The notes beneath the pieces are model-generated. The model saw nothing but the letters and a program-made list of their open reading frames with translations, ran no database searches and was not told where the DNA came from. The position numbers and the translations under genes were made by a program. Of a DNA stretch of 64,000 nt, positions 37,197 through 46,042 are shown one piece after another. Origin of the DNA: an uncultured Flavobacteriaceae bacterium. Its GTDB lineage: Bacteria > Bacteroidota > Bacteroidia > Flavobacteriales > Flavobacteriaceae. Each line of letters begins with the position of its first letter. Position 1 is the stretch's first letter. The stretch spans positions 102,126 through 166,125 of the forward strand of contig CALFUL010000014.1 of assembly GCA_937929935.1 (NCBI GenBank), written 5' to 3'.

Positions 37197-37801
37197 TGCG
37201 CCGTTTTTTTCAGTTATTGTCTTATATATCGAATCCTATTTTCGTTCCTACCCTAGGCACTTATTTCTATTTTAAAATAACCCCGAAATACACATCTCCA
37301 GAGTTTGAAAGTGCAACTATTCTACCCATTTTCATTTTAACCGTTATCATTCCTATTATTATTATTTTAATTCTAAAAAACCTGAACTTAGTAAACTCAA
37401 TCAAAATGACAGATTTAAAAGAACGTCGATATCCAATGTATATCAGTATTCTTTTATTATTAACCATAGTTTACAAAGTGCTTCCTAGTAATTTTACCAT
37501 TGAACTGCACTACTTTTTTCTTGGTCTAATTACATCATTAGCTGCATCATTGGCATTAATTTATTTAAATTTTAAAAGTAGCCTACACTTAACAGGTCTG
37601 GGCAGTCTGATCATGTATGCCATTTGCCTAAGCGTGCATTTTGAAAAAAACATAACCCTATTTTTAAGTCTACTAATTTTATTCACTGGTCTTTTAGCCA
37701 GTGCAAAATTATATTTAAAAGCACATTCGAAAATTGAGCTCCTTATCGGTTTATTAATAGGGTTAATATCACAATTATTGACCGTTGAATACTGGCTGTA
37801 A
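37196..37801 (+). CDS. Conserved integral membrane protein
   Basis: 201 residues with six or more hydrophobic helices (near 15-30, 43-62, 78-95, 105-125, 132-147, 153-170 and 178-196). FKSSLHLTGLGSLIMYAIC in the middle resembles the short Ser-x-His-x-x-Gly pattern of PAP2-type phosphatases, but the rest of that active site is not evident, so I do not assign the activity. The start overlaps the rpoN stop by one base, so translation is coupled. Similar proteins next to rpoN occur in other Flavobacteriaceae to my knowledge; function unknown. Convergent with the exbD cluster. Confidence 0.7.
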   Translation: MRRFFQLLSYISNPIFVPTLGTYFYFKITPKYTSPEFESATILPIFILTVIIPIIIILILKNLNLVNSIKMTDLKERRYPMYISILLLLTIVYKVLPSNFTIELHYFFLGLITSLAASLALIYLNFKSSLHLTGLGSLIMYAICLSVHFEKNITLFLSLLILFTGLLASAKLYLKAHSKIELLIGLLIGLISQLLTVEYWL

Positions 37802-37805
37802 TTCA

Positions 37806-38291
37806 CTAATTTTTAAGATTCAAGAATCCATCGCCCTCATAAGTGATGTAATTAATTTTAAGAGCGTTTACTTTTCTTAATTCTTCTTTTACATCAGACA
37901 CCAAACCCATGCTTGCCTTTCTATCAACTTTTAAAACAACTGTAACAAAAGGCCTTATATGTTCAAGCTTTTCTTCTATTTTACCCAATACATAAGCTCC
38001 AACTTCATGAACTTCAATAAACTTATCGCCCACCTGAATTTTGGGTTCTGACCCCACCATATCTTTCCATTTTTCGCTGGGTTCGCCAATATAAATGGTA
38101 ATGAGTCTATCCTTTTTTTCTAACTTTTTAATTTCAGTAGCGTTAGGCAGTTCATTGGCTACCTGTAAAACATCATCTTTCATGACTGTAACGGTCATGA
38201 AAAAAAACAAAAGCATAAATACAATATCTGGTAAAGATGCTGTTGATACTTCTGGCGTACCTGACCCTGATTTTTTTCTATATTTAGACAT
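37806..38291 (-). CDS. ExbD/TolR-like protein, second pair, subtype B
   Basis: 161 residues with one N-terminal membrane helix (STASLPDIVFMLLFFFMTVTV) whose aspartate corresponds to the proton-carrying Asp of ExbD. The C-terminal part is periplasmic with KKLEKKDRLITIYIGEPS, FVTVVLKVDRKASMGLVSDVKEELRKVNALKINY. It is very similar to the protein encoded at 39870-40352 along its whole length, so the two are paralogues. Last gene of the cluster in the direction of transcription, 9 bp after its subtype-A partner. It works with an ExbB pentamer to couple the proton gradient to the outer membrane. Confidence 0.9.
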   Translation of the reverse strand: MSKYRKKSGSGTPEVSTASLPDIVFMLLFFFMTVTVMKDDVLQVANELPNATEIKKLEKKDRLITIYIGEPSEKWKDMVGSEPKIQVGDKFIEVHEVGAYVLGKIEEKLEHIRPFVTVVLKVDRKASMGLVSDVKEELRKVNALKINYITYEGDGFLNLKN

Positions 38292-38300
38292 AAGAGTAGT

Positions 38301-38918
38301 TTATTTTAATTCAGCTTCTGATAATTTCATTGGAAATAAGTTTTTCATCTTTTTAATTCTTTGTTTCCATAAGGCTTTAGACGCGATTGGCGTTTCTGAG
38401 TTTTTATACAAGGCTTCCATTTCAGTAAAATCAATCTTATACAAGCGCTGAGCTTCTCGGTTTCGTAATGTATTATATGCAGCAGCCAATTCGTTTTGAA
38501 CTGTTATATAAGTTCCATAACTAGTTTGACGGTCGCTACTAAGCGAAACAACGGCTTCTTGTGGACTTTCAGAAGATTTTGCATCTCTTTGACCTTGGCA
38601 GTAATTACAATACCCCTCCTCGCTTTGAGAAGCTCCTCCGTTATCTAAAAAAGCAATGGTTTGTGATTTTAGTTCGGTTATAGGAATCACTTTGTTATCA
38701 ACCATAAGTTCACCCGATGCATTTATTGATACACGTAATATGTTTCGCTCAAGTTTAACCGCTGGCTTATTAGTTTTATCTGGTAATTTGGGTAGCATTC
38801 TACTGATACCGGCATCAGTCTCAATACTTGTTGTAACTAAAAAAAAGATGAGTAATAAAAATGCAATATCAGCCATTGAGCCTGCATTCACCTTGGGTAC
38901 CTCGTTTCTGTCTATCAT
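38301..38918 (-). CDS. ExbD/TolR-like protein, second pair, subtype A (CxYC-containing)
   Basis: 205 residues. The single helix contains NAGSMADIAFLLLIFFLVTT with the conserved Asp. The periplasmic part is longer than in classical ExbD (about 140 residues) and has a CNYC motif after the helix-distal part (LDNGGASQSEEGYCNYCQG), then SYGTYITVQNELAAAYNTLR. The protein encoded at 40369-40974 has the same layout with CTYC in the same place, so both belong to a tandem-duplicated pair. CxYC could bind metal or form a disulfide (inference). It precedes subtype B by 9 bp. A beta-barrel gene lies upstream in the direction of transcription. Confidence 0.9.
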   Translation of the reverse strand: MIDRNEVPKVNAGSMADIAFLLLIFFLVTTSIETDAGISRMLPKLPDKTNKPAVKLERNILRVSINASGELMVDNKVIPITELKSQTIAFLDNGGASQSEEGYCNYCQGQRDAKSSESPQEAVVSLSSDRQTSYGTYITVQNELAAAYNTLRNREAQRLYKIDFTEMEALYKNSETPIASKALWKQRIKKMKNLFPMKLSEAELK

Positions 38919-39100
38919 AATTAAAGTTTTAGATAGTTAAACAATTAATTGCCCTCACTATAAGGGTAAACAGTATGATAGGTGTTGGTGTTAATCTGGT
39001 AAAAGAAATCAGATTACTTAAAAGGCATCAATAGATGTGCCAAAACGTTACTAATTGTTGCTAAATATATGATACTATAAATAAGGTGGTAAAAACAAAC

Positions 39101-39793
39101 TTAAAGTATGTAGAAAATTAGCCCCACACGTAAGGGCACAAGTTCAATGATTTCATCTGTAGTCAATGAAACATTATCATTTAGCAGGTTGGTAAGTGAA
39201 TAATGAATGTGGGCATTAAATGAATTATTACCTAAATCTAGTGTTATTCCATATTGAAACCTTCTCACATCACTATTATTGAAAGCAATTTTTAAATCAT
39301 TATTGTTTGAAATGAATCTCGAACGTGCCCCAACTGCATATCCAAAAGTAACACCTGTGTAAACGCGCCAAAACTTATATTCATCAGGTGTAGAATTACG
39401 CCATCTAAACTGAAAAGGTATTTCAACTAAATGAGTTTCTATTTTACTACGAGTTATATCAACAGTTTCTAAGGTATACATTATATCATTGGCGTTTTCA
39501 ACAGCCTTAAGATCTGAATAATACGTATTCAGTGCTAAACCAACTCCAATACCAAGGCCGAAGGTTCTTGTAGAATTAAGAGGTATATCTTTAATAAAGC
39601 CAGCTTGAACGCCATATGAAAGTTTTCTTTGCTTTAAATTTTCAGGTGCTTTCTTTCGCAGAAAATTATACGTAACTCCTATATAAAATTGATCTTCAAG
39701 ATATCTCGAATTGGTGTTTAAAGAATCAGAAGAAACTTGAGCAACCGAGTTTGTTGAAAATAAAGCGCAAAATAAAACAATCAAATACTTCAT
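39101..39793 (-). CDS. Outer-membrane beta-barrel protein
   Basis: 230 residues from the ATG at 39791-39793; the longer frame adds unlikely N-terminal sequence that reaches into the terminator. The signal peptide is MKYLIVLFCALFSTNSVAQ. The rest alternates polar and hydrophobic residues in strands (YGVQAGFIKDIPL, FGLGIGVGLALNTYY, RVYTGVTFGYAVGAR) and ends VPLRVGLIFYIL, a barrel-type C-terminus. It resembles small PorT-like barrels, but I claim only the barrel. It lies between the two exbD pairs, preceded by a terminator, so it is separately started. Binding partner unknown; proximity to ExbB/ExbD suggests an energised outer-membrane process. Confidence 0.75.
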   Translation of the reverse strand: MKYLIVLFCALFSTNSVAQVSSDSLNTNSRYLEDQFYIGVTYNFLRKKAPENLKQRKLSYGVQAGFIKDIPLNSTRTFGLGIGVGLALNTYYSDLKAVENANDIMYTLETVDITRSKIETHLVEIPFQFRWRNSTPDEYKFWRVYTGVTFGYAVGARSRFISNNNDLKIAFNNSDVRRFQYGITLDLGNNSFNAHIHYSLTNLLNDNVSLTTDEIIELVPLRVGLIFYIL

Positions 39794-39817
39794 TAATTCA
39801 AAGTTACATAAATAAAA

Positions 39818-39847
39818 AAAAGCTTCAAATATGAATTTGAAGCTTTT
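39818..39847 (-). terminator. Terminator after the first exbD pair
   Basis: A 13-bp perfect stem AAAAGCTTCAAAT / ATTTGAAGCTTTT with a four-base loop; on the minus strand the T tract TTTTTTTATTT follows. It separates exbB-exbD(A1)-exbD(B1) from the barrel gene. Confidence 0.85.
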
Positions 39848-39869
39848 CAAAAAATGTAATTCTCTAGTA

Positions 39870-40352
39870 TTATTGCATATTTGAAAACGCATCACCCGAT
39901 GAGGTGGTGTAATTTACTTTCAATGCATTTACTTTTCTAAGCTCTTGTTTGATATCTGAAATGATACCCATGTTAGCTCCTTTATCAACTTTTAAAGATG
40001 TTGTTAAAACGTTTTGAAGATCTTCTGATTTCTTAGCGCGTTCCATTAAAATATATGGCCCCACATCAGATGCATCAGCAAACTTATCATTTAACTGAAT
40101 TTTAGATTCAGTACCGAATACTTTGGTGTACTCAGGTGTTGGCTTACCAACATAAATAGTTAAAACTCTATCTTTCTTTTCCAATTTTTTAATCTGATCT
40201 GCACTTGGTAAACTATTCTCTACCTTAAGTGAGCTATCTTTCATAACAGTTACAGTCATGAAAAAGAATAAAAGCATGAAAACGATATCAGGTAAAGAAG
40301 CGGTTGAAACCGCGGGTACTTCACCATCTTTTTTCTTTGCAAACTTTGACAT
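39870..40352 (-). CDS. ExbD/TolR-like protein, first pair, subtype B
   Basis: 160 residues. Membrane helix VSTASLPDIVFMLLFFFMTV with the conserved Asp near residue 22, then KKLEKKDRVLTIYVGKPT and VLTTSLKVDKGANMGIISDIKQELRKVNALKVNY. Nearly colinear with the protein at 37806-38291, marking a pair duplication. It follows its subtype-A partner by 16 bp and ends at the operon terminator. It is the periplasm-spanning partner of ExbB in proton-driven energy transfer, as for TonB or Tol-Pal type systems. Confidence 0.92.
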   Translation of the reverse strand: MSKFAKKKDGEVPAVSTASLPDIVFMLLFFFMTVTVMKDSSLKVENSLPSADQIKKLEKKDRVLTIYVGKPTPEYTKVFGTESKIQLNDKFADASDVGPYILMERAKKSEDLQNVLTTSLKVDKGANMGIISDIKQELRKVNALKVNYTTSSGDAFSNMQ

Positions 40353-40368
40353 ATTCTTGCTTTTTAAA

Positions 40369-40974
40369 TTAGTTTGATGTTGTTTCCGCTTCAGATAATT
40401 TCTGAGGATAAAGTTTCTTAATAGTAAGAACTTTTTCTTTCAACCCTTCTTTTGTATCTGCATCAGTCTCAGGATTCAAATATTCTGCTTCTAAATCAAC
40501 ATATGTTCTTTTGTAAAGACGCAAAGCCTCTCTATTTCTCAAGTCATTATACGCACCTACCAATTCATTTTGAACCGTTATATAAGTACTGTACTTTGTT
40601 TCACGGTCATTCTTCAATGAAATAATCGCTTTATCTGGGTTATCAGAAGACTCTGGGTCTTTTGCCCCCTTACAATAGGTACATGTATTATCACCGTTAT
40701 TATCAAGAAAAGCTATAGCCTTTGCTCTTAAATTTTTCAAATCAGTTAACTCTTCATCAGCTAATAACTGATTACTCTTATTGATACTTACCTGAAAGAT
40801 GTTCTTTTGCTTAATAACAACCTCATCATCAGGCGGCTCAATAGGAGGTAACATACGATCTAAACCAGCATCAGTTTCAATAGTAGTGGTTACCAAGAAA
40901 AATATTAGCAAAAGAAATGCTATATCCGCCATCGAACCGGCATTTACTTCAGGTGCTCCTGCTCTTCTACCCAT
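40369..40974 (-). CDS. ExbD/TolR-like protein, first pair, subtype A (CxYC-containing)
   Basis: 201 residues. NAGSMADIAFLLLIFFLVTT forms the membrane helix with the key Asp. The periplasmic part has CTYC in LDNNGDNTCTYCKGAKDP and TYITVQNELVGAYNDLRNRE. It is a clear paralogue of the protein at 38301-38918. Gene order is exbB, four-helix protein, this gene, subtype B, with 7-bp and 16-bp gaps, so all four are one operon. In related bacteria this cluster supplies one or more energised outer-membrane systems; which one is served here cannot be read. Confidence 0.92.
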   Translation of the reverse strand: MGRRAGAPEVNAGSMADIAFLLLIFFLVTTTIETDAGLDRMLPPIEPPDDEVVIKQKNIFQVSINKSNQLLADEELTDLKNLRAKAIAFLDNNGDNTCTYCKGAKDPESSDNPDKAIISLKNDRETKYSTYITVQNELVGAYNDLRNREALRLYKRTYVDLEAEYLNPETDADTKEGLKEKVLTIKKLYPQKLSEAETTSN

Positions 40975-40981
40975 ATTTCAA

Positions 40982-41428
40982 TTATTTACTTGTTGCGTTT
41001 TTAATTCCTCCCCATAGAATGAGGCCAACTGCTGCGATTAGCATAATAAAGAACATCCAGATACCAGCTCCTACTAAACGTACTTCGCTTTCAGATGTAA
41101 CAATATTATTCTTTTCTAACATATTATCTACGCTAATATCAGTGCCACTAGAGATACCATAAGCTAAGCCTAAAGCCACCAATAAACCAATTATAGAGAA
41201 AGCCGCTTTTTTCAAACCACCTGGTGAAGAAGCCATGTTCTTCAATCCAAATATTACTGTAGCTGCTACTGCAACAGCCATTAAAAGATAGGCAAGACCA
41301 AACATTAGTGTAATACCTGTACTTTCCATAGCTTCACTACGAAGCATATCTTTGTCGGGCATCATAAATAGACAAATAAAGCCTATGACACTGACAACTA
41401 TAAGTGCAATTTTAACAATCTTATACAT
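40982..41428 (-). CDS. Four-helix membrane protein in the exbB-exbD operon
   Basis: 148 residues with four predicted membrane helices (about 4-22, 40-63, 75-92 and 118-140), short loops and a small extracytoplasmic loop between helices three and four (SGTDISVDNMLEKNNIVTSE). It has no signal peptide and no known motif. Located between exbB (24 bp) and exbD (7 bp), so it is surely cotranscribed and probably an accessory of the ExbB/ExbD motor. Similar genes in this position occur in other Flavobacteriaceae to my knowledge. No function assigned. Confidence 0.75.
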   Translation of the reverse strand: MYKIVKIALIVVSVIGFICLFMMPDKDMLRSEAMESTGITLMFGLAYLLMAVAVAATVIFGLKNMASSPGGLKKAAFSIIGLLVALGLAYGISSGTDISVDNMLEKNNIVTSESEVRLVGAGIWMFFIMLIAAVGLILWGGIKNATSK

Positions 41429-41452
41429 TACTTAAAGTTTAAAGGGTCCGAC

Positions 41453-42244
41453 TTATTTTTTGTGATCTACCAACATATCAATCAATGAGATTGAAGAATC
41501 TTCCATATCATTAACTATACTATCAATTTTTGCTATGATATAATTATAAAAAATCTGAAGAATAATCGCTGTAATAAGACCAAATACTGTTGTTAATAAG
41601 GCTACTTGAATATCACCTGCAATTAACGAAGCGCTTAAGTTACCTACAGCACTAATTTTTTCGAAAGCCTGAATCATACCAATTACTGTACCCATGAAAC
41701 CAAGCATTGGTGCAATAGCGATAAATAAAGATAACCAAGAAACGTTTTTCTCTAGCTGACCCATTTGAACACCACCGTAAGAAACTACAGCTTTCTCTGC
41801 TGCTTCAACACTTTCGCCAGCACGTTCTAAACCTTGATAATAGATAGAGGCAACAGGTCCTTTTGTATTTCTACAAACTTCTTTTGCTGCTTCAACACCA
41901 CCAGAGGCGAGTGCATCTTCAACTTGTTGCTTTAATTTTGAACTATTTGTACTAGCTAAGTTTAAGTAGATAATTCTTTCAATAGCTACTGCTAAACCTA
42001 AAATCAAACAAATTAGTACAAAGCTCATAAACCCTGCACCACCTTTGATGAATTGCTCTTTCAAAACTTGAGTAAACCCACCTGATTTTTCAGTTTCAAC
42101 AACTTCATCTTGAACAAAAACTGCAGTTGTAGCTACGGTTGAGAAATTTGAGACAACAGTTGCTGTTGCCGCTTTTGCATTTACAGTATTTGTAGTTAAT
42201 ACAAATAACCCAGCTACTGCTAGGATAGAGAATAATTTTTTCAT
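41453..42244 (-). CDS. exbB: ExbB/TolQ/MotA-type proton channel protein
   Basis: 263 residues from the ATG at 42242-42244; a TTG nine bases upstream is also in frame. The N-terminus MKKLFSILAVAGLFVLTT is hydrophobic and followed by a periplasmic stretch, then three core helices: about 60-85 (MSFVLICLILGLAVAIERI), 168-190 and 210-235. The MotA/TolQ/ExbB signature FIAIAPMLGFMGTVIGMIQAFEK is present. It forms the proton channel with ExbD. The N-terminal extension is a Bacteroidota feature. First gene of the operon; only one exbB serves four exbD genes in this window. Confidence 0.93.
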   Translation of the reverse strand: MKKLFSILAVAGLFVLTTNTVNAKAATATVVSNFSTVATTAVFVQDEVVETEKSGGFTQVLKEQFIKGGAGFMSFVLICLILGLAVAIERIIYLNLASTNSSKLKQQVEDALASGGVEAAKEVCRNTKGPVASIYYQGLERAGESVEAAEKAVVSYGGVQMGQLEKNVSWLSLFIAIAPMLGFMGTVIGMIQAFEKISAVGNLSASLIAGDIQVALLTTVFGLITAIILQIFYNYIIAKIDSIVNDMEDSSISLIDMLVDHKK

Positions 42245-42325
42245 TTTTTTCAAACTTAGTTTTTCAATTAGTTAATTGCGATAAAGATAAAAAATTTTAG
42301 TAATAATAAAAGTAAATTAATAATG

Positions 42326-42413
42326 CAGAGAGGAAGGGATTCGAACCCTCGATACACTTTTGATGTATACACACTTTCCAGGCGTGCGCCTTCGACCACT
42401 CGGCCACCTCTCT
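42326..42413 (-). tRNA. tRNA-Ser (anticodon GGA)
   Basis: 88 nt on the minus strand. Acceptor AGAGAGG / CCTCTCT, D-arm with GAGTGGTCGAAGG, anticodon loop CTGGAAA with anticodon GGA, a long variable arm (about GTATACATCAAAAGTGTATC) and T-arm GGTTCGAATCCC. The long variable arm and the loop are class II serine features. CCA is not encoded. Confidence 0.95.
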
Positions 42414-42479
42414 AGATGAGCCTTAAAGGTGGCCCAAATAACAAAAAAAATGTCAGTTAGAGAAATATAAATTGTTATT

Positions 42480-43508
42480 TTATTGCATTTCTCCTCTAAG
42501 TGAAGTTTCAAATATTGTTTTAAAAGATTGTGATGAAACAGAACTACCCAACAAGTACATTAATTTGGTTATTGCTGCCTCTGTAGTAATATCCTTACCA
42601 TTTATTAGTTTGAGTTTTTTGAGTTGTTGGCTAGTTGCATACTGCCCCATTATCACGCTACCACCTGAACACTGGGTTACGCTGACAATGTGAACCCCTC
42701 TTTTTAAGGCAGACTTCAAGGCTTTTACTAACCATGATGAGGTAGGTGCGTTACCAGAACCATAGGTTTCTATCACCAAAGCTTTTAAGCTAGTCTCTTC
42801 AAGAAATGCATTTACAATGGTTTCATTTATTCCAGGAAATAATTTTAAAATTGCCACATTAGTATCCATCTTTTTATGAACCCTAAATTTTTTAGTCCGT
42901 TTTGACCTCATTAAATATTCATTATTAACGTTCAAATGAACACCCGACTCAATTAATGGCGGAAAATTTAAAGAGTCAAATGCCTCAAAATGCTCGGCAT
43001 TTATTTTAGTGGTTCTATTGGCGCGGTATAATTTATATTCAAAATATAGCCCTACCTCTTGAACTACAGCTTTAGATTTATGTTTTAAAGCAGCAATTTG
43101 AATTGAAGTAATTAAATTTTCTTTTGCATCAGTTCTCAAATCTCCAATAGGTAATTGAGAACCTGTAAAAATTACTGGCTTTGTTAAGTTCTCTAACATA
43201 AAACTCAAAGCCGATGCTGAGTAACTCATGGTATCACTACCATGTAAGACCACAAAACCATCATGACTTTCATAATGTTCTTCAATAATGGTTGCAATTA
43301 AAACCCAATGACTTGTATTCATATTTGAAGAATCAATAGGCTTATCAAATGATATGGTATCAATATGACAATCTAATTGGGTAAGCTCAGGAATATTCTT
43401 CAAAAGCTTTTTAAAATTAAATGCTTTCAACACACCAGACTTATAATCTTTAATCATACCAATGGTACCGCCTGTGTATATCAATAATATATTGGTCTGC
43501 TTACTCAT
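42480..43508 (-). CDS. ansA: Type I L-asparaginase
   Basis: 342 residues, no signal peptide, so cytoplasmic type I. The first catalytic Thr is in LLIYTGGTIGM and the second in VVLHGSDTMSYSASALS; the ASN_GLN_ASE motifs are thus both present. Other conserved parts: IFTGSQLPIGDLRTDAKENL and VIETYGSGNAP. It hydrolyses asparagine to aspartate and ammonia. It is 11 bp after tatD on the same strand, so they are likely cotranscribed. The tRNA-Ser gene lies 66 bp past its stop codon. Confidence 0.95.
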   Translation of the reverse strand: MSKQTNILLIYTGGTIGMIKDYKSGVLKAFNFKKLLKNIPELTQLDCHIDTISFDKPIDSSNMNTSHWVLIATIIEEHYESHDGFVVLHGSDTMSYSASALSFMLENLTKPVIFTGSQLPIGDLRTDAKENLITSIQIAALKHKSKAVVQEVGLYFEYKLYRANRTTKINAEHFEAFDSLNFPPLIESGVHLNVNNEYLMRSKRTKKFRVHKKMDTNVAILKLFPGINETIVNAFLEETSLKALVIETYGSGNAPTSSWLVKALKSALKRGVHIVSVTQCSGGSVIMGQYATSQQLKKLKLINGKDITTEAAITKLMYLLGSSVSSQSFKTIFETSLRGEMQ

Positions 43509-43519
43509 TTTCTTACTAC

Positions 43520-44287
43520 TTAAATACCGAAAACTAATTTAGAATTCTCTGTGGTTACTCTTGAAATTTCTTGAATAGACTCATCATAAACATCCGCTAA
43601 CTTTTGCGCTATATTAATAAGGTAAGCACTTTCATTGCGTTTTCCTCTAAAGGGTACGGGGGCTAAATAAGGTGCATCTGTTTCTAAAACAATGTGTTTT
43701 AAATCTATTTTATTTAAAAAGGTGTCAATTTTACCATTTTTAAAAGTTGCCACCCCACCAATACCTAGTTTCATTTGATATGAAATTGCTTGTTTAGCTT
43801 GCTCTAAAGTACCTGTAAAACAATGAAATATACCATGTAATAAATCATCCTTTTCATCTTCAAGTATCTCAAATATTTCATCAAAGGCGTCTCTACAATG
43901 TATAACTATAGGTAATTTAAATTTTTTTGCCAATTGAATTTGATACCGAAAAGCCTCTTGTTGTTGTTTCAAGAAAGTTTTATCCCAATATAAATCGATT
44001 CCTATTTCGCCTACCGCATAAAATTCATGCTGATTTAACATAGCTGTTACGTGCGCCAATTCATCTTTAAAATTCTCTTTCACATGCGTGGGATGCAAAC
44101 CCATCATCAAAAACATATTTTCAGGATACGATTTTTGCAAATCAAACATGCGTTGCGTGTAGGATGAATCAATAGCCGGAATAAAAAATCTTTCTACTCC
44201 TTTTTCAATCGCTCTTAAAATTACTTCATCGCGGTCTTCATCAAAGGCCTCGCTATACAAATGGGTATGCGTATCAGTTGCTATCAT
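43520..44287 (-). CDS. tatD: TatD-family metal-dependent hydrolase
   Basis: 255 residues forming a TIM barrel of the TatD family. Metal-binding motifs: THTHLYSEAFDEDRDEV at the N-terminus, YAVGEIGIDLYWD, PIVIHCRDAFDEIFE, GIFHCFTG and VLETDAPYLAPVPFRGKRNES. TatD proteins are magnesium-dependent 3'-5' exonucleases or deoxyribonucleases linked to DNA repair. Cytoplasmic. It is upstream of ansA with an 11-bp gap and divergent from the protease gene 38 bp away. Confidence 0.93.
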   Translation of the reverse strand: MIATDTHTHLYSEAFDEDRDEVILRAIEKGVERFFIPAIDSSYTQRMFDLQKSYPENMFLMMGLHPTHVKENFKDELAHVTAMLNQHEFYAVGEIGIDLYWDKTFLKQQQEAFRYQIQLAKKFKLPIVIHCRDAFDEIFEILEDEKDDLLHGIFHCFTGTLEQAKQAISYQMKLGIGGVATFKNGKIDTFLNKIDLKHIVLETDAPYLAPVPFRGKRNESAYLINIAQKLADVYDESIQEISRVTTENSKLVFGI

Positions 44288-44325
44288 AGCGTAAAAATAG
44301 ACTTATCTTTGGACAAAATGAACAC

Positions 44326-44784
44326 ATGGCTAGTTTGAAAAAATTACTACTAAAGAAGTCTTATCTTAAAATTCCGCTTATTCTTACCGCTACCAAACAT
44401 TTTGAAATTGAAGCAAAATTAAACGGGGTAAAAGGAAATTTTATTCTTGATACAGGGGCTTCTAATACATGTGTAGGCTTTGACAAAACTGACTTTTTTA
44501 ACTTAAATACAAAGGAGTCAAAAATAAAAGCGGCGGGTGCTGGTGCCACAAATATGGAAACCAAAATTTCAAAAAAGAATACGCTTGAAATTGGGGGCTG
44601 GTTAAAAAATAAAACAAAAATTGTTCTTTTTAATTTAGAACATGTGAACCAAGCTTTAATCAATCATAATGCTCAACCTGTTGATGGCATTATAGGTGCC
44701 GACATCCTCATCAAAGCAAAAGCCATTATTGATTACAAGAATAATTGTGTGTATCTAAAAAAGAAAAAAGCCTCTTCAAATTAA
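44326..44784 (+). CDS. Retropepsin-like aspartic protease
   Basis: 152 residues. The catalytic motif FILDTGASNTCV lies near residue 40-50 and the second hydrophobic-hydrophobic-Gly motif VDGIIGADIL near 120-130. Such single-domain proteins should dimerise so that two DTG loops form one active site. It is predicted cytoplasmic, since the N-terminal hydrophobic stretch is weak. Substrate unknown; bacterial relatives often have unproven activity. Divergent from tatD and convergent with sucB. Confidence 0.82.
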   Translation: MASLKKLLLKKSYLKIPLILTATKHFEIEAKLNGVKGNFILDTGASNTCVGFDKTDFFNLNTKESKIKAAGAGATNMETKISKKNTLEIGGWLKNKTKIVLFNLEHVNQALINHNAQPVDGIIGADILIKAKAIIDYKNNCVYLKKKKASSN

Positions 44785-44797
44785 ATTTAAAGAGGCC
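44769..44797. terminator. Terminator between protease gene and sucB
   Basis: Inverted repeat GCCTCTT / AAGAGGC with flanking A-rich and T-containing sequence, overlapping the protease stop region. It lies between two convergent genes. Confidence 0.55.
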
Positions 44798-44819
44798 TTC
44801 AGTTTTATAACCGTGTCAA

Positions 44820-46031
44820 TTACATTTCTAGGGCTTTCTTAATATTATTATCTAATAATAATTCTTCCGGATTTTCTAGCGCTTCTTTAACCGCAACTAA
44901 AAAGCCTACTGATTCTTTGCCATCAATAATTCTATGATCATAAGACAAAGCCACATACATAATAGGTGCGATAACAACATTACCATCTTTAGCAATTGGT
45001 CTTTCAACAATATTATGCATACCTAAAATAGCACTCTGTGGCGGATTAATAATTGGAGTTGACAACATTGATCCAAATACCCCACCGTTAGTTATTGTAA
45101 ATGTTCCGCCTGTCATTTCATCAATAGTAATTTCGCCTTCACGCGCTCTTATTGCTAAGCGTTTTACCTCAGCCTCAACACCTCTAAAGGTTAAATTTTC
45201 AGCGTTTCTTATAACCGGCACCATTAAGCCTTTTGGTCCTGATACCGCAATACTAATATCACAAAAATCATATGACAACATTTCTTTACCGTCAATCATT
45301 GAATTTACCGCCGGATACATTTTTAATGCCCTAACTACTGCCTTTGTAAAAAAGCTCATAAACCCTAAACTCACTCCATGCTTTGCTTTAAAATCTTCTT
45401 TGTATTGCTTTCGCAAAGCGAATATTGGCGACATATCAACTTCATTAAATGTAGTTAACATTGCTGTTTCATTCTTAACTGACACTAAACGTTCAGCTAC
45501 TTTTCTACGCAACATCGAAAGTTTAGAGCGTGATTCTCCACGATTTCCGCCCGTGGGTGACCCCATTGAAGGTGTCGCTTTTACCGCGTCTTCTTTGGTA
45601 ATTCTACCATCGCGACCTGTACCCTTAACGGCGCCAGCAGCAATTCCTTTTTCATCTAATATTTTCTTAGCTGCAGGTGATGGCGTACCTGACGCGTAGG
45701 TTTCTTTTGCTTTTGTAGTTGCAGGTTCTGCTTTTGGTGCTTCTTTTGCTTCAGCCTTTGGAGCTTCATTTTTACTCGCTCCTTTTGGTTTTGCGGCACT
45801 GGTGTCAATCAAACATACAACAGCACCAACTTCAACAGCATCACCCACCTCAGCTTTTAGCGTGATAATACCACTTTTTTCAGCTGGAAGTTCTAAAGTA
45901 GCTTTATCAGAATCTACTTCTGCAATCGCTTGGTCTTTTTCAACATAGTCACCATCTTCTACTAGCCAATCAGCAATCTCTACTTCAGTGATTGATTCTC
46001 CGGGTGACGGAACTCTCATTTCTAAAATCAT
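44820..46031 (-). CDS. sucB: Dihydrolipoyllysine succinyltransferase (E2 of 2-oxoglutarate dehydrogenase)
   Basis: 403 residues. Residues 1-75 are the lipoyl domain with the lipoylated lysine in [15 protein letters not shown]. Then an Ala/Pro/Lys/Glu-rich linker, a peripheral subunit-binding domain (about 118-150, [13 protein letters not shown] and [13 protein letters not shown]), and the catalytic domain (about 170-403) with the catalytic His-Asp in [19 protein letters not shown]2 moves the succinyl group from E1 to CoA. It follows sucA by 11 bp, the canonical operon. Confidence 0.95.
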   Translation of the reverse strand: MILEMRVPSPGESITEVEIADWLVEDGDYVEKDQAIAEVDSDKATLELPAEKSGIITLKAEVGDAVEVGAVVCLIDTSAAKPKGASKNEAPKAEAKEAPKAEPATTKAKETYASGTPSPAAKKILDEKGIAAGAVKGTGRDGRITKEDAVKATPSMGSPTGGNRGESRSKLSMLRRKVAERLVSVKNETAMLTTFNEVDMSPIFALRKQYKEDFKAKHGVSLGFMSFFTKAVVRALKMYPAVNSMIDGKEMLSYDFCDISIAVSGPKGLMVPVIRNAENLTFRGVEAEVKRLAIRAREGEITIDEMTGGTFTITNGGVFGSMLSTPIINPPQSAILGMHNIVERPIAKDGNVVIAPIMYVALSYDHRIIDGKESVGFLVAVKEALENPEELLLDNNIKKALEM

Positions 46032-46042
46032 GCGCTAAACTT

